Below, in pieces: positions 13,723 to 15,366 of a stretch of DNA of 15,366 nucleotides. The notes below the pieces were generated by a model. That model did no database searches. It had not been told where the DNA came from and saw only the letters and a program-made list of their open reading frames with translations. This stretch comes from Solirubrobacteraceae bacterium (lineage in GTDB: Bacteria > Actinomycetota > Thermoleophilia > Solirubrobacterales > Solirubrobacteraceae): the NCBI GenBank assembly GCA_019683665.1, contig JADGIB010000056.1, positions 1 to 15,366 on the forward strand, written 5' to 3'. The position numbers were made by a program, and so were the translations under genes. Every line of letters begins with the position of its first letter. Position 1 is the first letter of the stretch.

Positions 13723-15275
13723 CGTTCGCCAACGAGCCCCTCCTCGAGCTCCGTCGCTCCTGGGCCCGCGACGGCCTGCGCGACGCCCTCGCCGCCCTCG
13801 ACCGCGAGCTCCCCCTCGACGTGCCGGTGCTCGTCGACGGGGACGCCCGCCGCGCCCCGTCGCTGGACTCCACCGACCCGAGCCGGCCCGACCGCGTCGT
13901 CGCCCGCGCGACCGTCGCGACCGAGGCCGACATCGAGGCGGCGGTCGCCGCCGCCCGCCGCGACCAGCCCGCCTGGGGCGCCCGGCCCGCCGCCGAGCGC
14001 GCCGAGATCCTCGTCCGCGCCGCCGCGCTCCTGCGCGAGCGCCGGCCGCGGCTGACCGCGCTCATGGTGCGCGAGTGCGCCAAGCCGTGGGCCGAGGCCG
14101 ACGCCGACGTCTGCGAGGCGATCGACTTCCTCGAGTACTACGCCCGCCAGGCCGTCGAGCTCGACCGCGGCGAGGACCTCATCCAGCCGCCCGGCGAGCG
14201 CAACACGCTCGTCTACCGGCCCCGCGGCATCGCCGCCGTCATCGCGCCGTGGAACTTCCCGGTCGCGATCGCCTGCGGCATGACCTCCGCCGCGCTCGTC
14301 ACCGGAAACGCCGCGCTGCTGAAGCCGGCCGAGCAGAGCCCCGGCTGCGCGCTGGAGCTCGTCACCGCCCTCCACGAGGCGGGCGTGCCCCGGTCGGTGC
14401 TCGCGCTCCTGCCGGGCGAGGGCGACGTCGGCGCCGCGCTCGTGCGCCACCCGGCCGTCCACGTCATCGCGTTCACCGGGTCGAGCGCCGTCGGCCAGGA
14501 GATCCTGCGCGAGGCGGGCACCGTCCGCGAGGGCGACCTCCACCTCACCCACGTCGTCTCCGAGATGGGCGGCAAGAACTGCATCATCGTCGACGCGGAC
14601 GCCGACCTCGACGACGCCCTCCCGGCGATCGCCTACTCGGCCTTCGGGTTCGCCGGCCAGAAGTGCTCGGCCTGCTCGCGCGTCCTCGTCCACGAGGCCG
14701 TCGCCGACGCGCTCGTCGAGCGGCTCGGCGGGCTCCTCGACACGCTCGTCGTCGACCTCCCCGAGCGCTTCGGGGTCGACGTCCCGCCGGTCATCGAGCA
14801 GGCCTCCCAGGAGCGGCTGGAGCGGCACGTCGCCGTCGCGGCCGAGGCGGGCGCCACCGTCCGCCGCGGGGCGGCCGGCCCGGGCACCGGCTGGTTCGTC
14901 GCGCCGACGATGGTCACGAACGCCGACCCGATGTCGCCGATCGCCCGCGAGGAGCTGTTCGGCCCGGTCGTCGTCGTCGAGCCCGTCGCGGGCGTCGACG
15001 CCGCCTGCGACGTCCTCGACACGCTCCCGGTCGCGCTCACCGGCGGGCTGTTCTCGCGCAACCCCGACGTCGTGCGCCGGGTCAGCCGCCGCGTGCCGGT
15101 CGGCAACTTCTACGTCAACCGGCACATCACCGGGGCGATCGTCGGCCGCCAGCCGTTCGGCGGCAACCGCCTGTCGGGCACCGGCACGAAGGCGGGCGGC
15201 CCCGGCTACCTGCACCAGTTCGTGGAGAGCATCGTCGTCTGCGAGAACACGATGCGCCACGGGCTCGTCGTCTGA
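13719..15275 (+). CDS. 1-pyrroline-5-carboxylate dehydrogenase (RocA/PutA-type aldehyde dehydrogenase)
   Basis: NAD-dependent oxidation of glutamate semialdehyde (the open form of P5C) to glutamate, completing proline catabolism; 518 aa, full length. Aldehyde dehydrogenase landmarks are APWNFPVAI (176-184, N179), nucleotide-binding FTGSSAVG (252-259), the general-base block VSEMGGKN (280-287, E282) and the catalytic FAGQKCSACSR (311-321, C316). The C-terminal GNFYVNRHITGAIVGRQPFG and the GTGTKAGGPGYLHQF segment that follows shortly after are specific for the P5CDH branch rather than generic aldehyde dehydrogenases. ATG 13719 overlaps the PRODH stop by four bases. Close coupling fits the known channelling of P5C between the two enzymes, though a physical complex is not shown by sequence. 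It is the last gene of the plus-strand group; after it the sequence loses all A and T. Confidence 0.95.
   Translation: MTFANEPLLELRRSWARDGLRDALAALDRELPLDVPVLVDGDARRAPSLDSTDPSRPDRVVARATVATEADIEAAVAAARRDQPAWGARPAAERAEILVRAAALLRERRPRLTALMVRECAKPWAEADADVCEAIDFLEYYARQAVELDRGEDLIQPPGERNTLVYRPRGIAAVIAPWNFPVAIACGMTSAALVTGNAALLKPAEQSPGCALELVTALHEAGVPRSVLALLPGEGDVGAALVRHPAVHVIAFTGSSAVGQEILREAGTVREGDLHLTHVVSEMGGKNCIIVDADADLDDALPAIAYSAFGFAGQKCSACSRVLVHEAVADALVERLGGLLDTLVVDLPERFGVDVPPVIEQASQERLERHVAVAAEAGATVRRGAAGPGTGWFVAPTMVTNADPMSPIAREELFGPVVVVEPVAGVDAACDVLDTLPVALTGGLFSRNPDVVRRVSRRVPVGNFYVNRHITGAIVGRQPFGGNRLSGTGTKAGGPGYLHQFVESIVVCENTMRHGLVV

Positions 15276-15366
<91 letters not shown>

Noticed and set aside
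13623..15260. Minus-strand open frame of 545 codons antisense to P5CDH
   Set aside because: Asp/Arg/Ala/Gly/Val-rich shadow of the aldehyde dehydrogenase.

Overview
The window is extremely GC-rich, with strong G/C third-position bias, GTG starts alongside ATG, and TANNNT-type -10 boxes placed so close to some start codons that leaderless transcripts are likely. This points to a high-GC actinobacterium. A Thermoleophilia/Solirubrobacterales-type lineage is my guess, but nothing here proves it. The piece looks like a whole draft or metagenomic contig: the right edge decays into runs of C and the left edge begins with a perfect inverted repeat.

Layout. Minus strand, read right to left from 11058 to 98, is a run of ten genes with gaps of 23 bases or less and several stop/start overlaps: a small alpha-beta-barrel (ABM-like) protein, HyuA and HyuB (ATP-dependent hydantoinase/5-oxoprolinase pair), an M24 metallopeptidase (prolidase/creatinase type), a complete sugar-type (CUT2/RbsBAC-like) ABC importer (lipoprotein, double ATPase, permease), an ornithine cyclodeaminase/mu-crystallin enzyme, a DCC thiol-disulfide oxidoreductase-like protein and a LOG-family phosphoribohydrolase. 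The last two may be unrelated passengers, and LOG has its own candidate promoter. Plus strand, divergent from 11167: two tandem XRE-cupin regulators that share a TGATG stop/start, then a PutA-type proline dehydrogenase and a P5C dehydrogenase joined by an ATGA overlap. No tRNA, rRNA, CRISPR array or insertion sequence was seen, and there is no gene-free stretch longer than about 110 bases.

How it may work together (inference). The importer brings in a nitrogenous cyclic amide. HyuAB opens the ring at the cost of ATP, the M24 enzyme cleaves the linear product, the cyclodeaminase-family enzyme yields proline (or reduces a cyclic imine to it), and PRODH plus P5CDH carry proline to glutamate. Proline-containing diketopiperazines, pyroglutamyl/prolyl peptides or lactam relatives all fit; the sequence does not identify the substrate. 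The two regulators between the gene sets are the natural control point. A palindrome GCCAAAGTTGGC lies at the predicted start of the hydantoinase operon, and a perfect 20-bp palindrome lies between the second regulator and PRODH.
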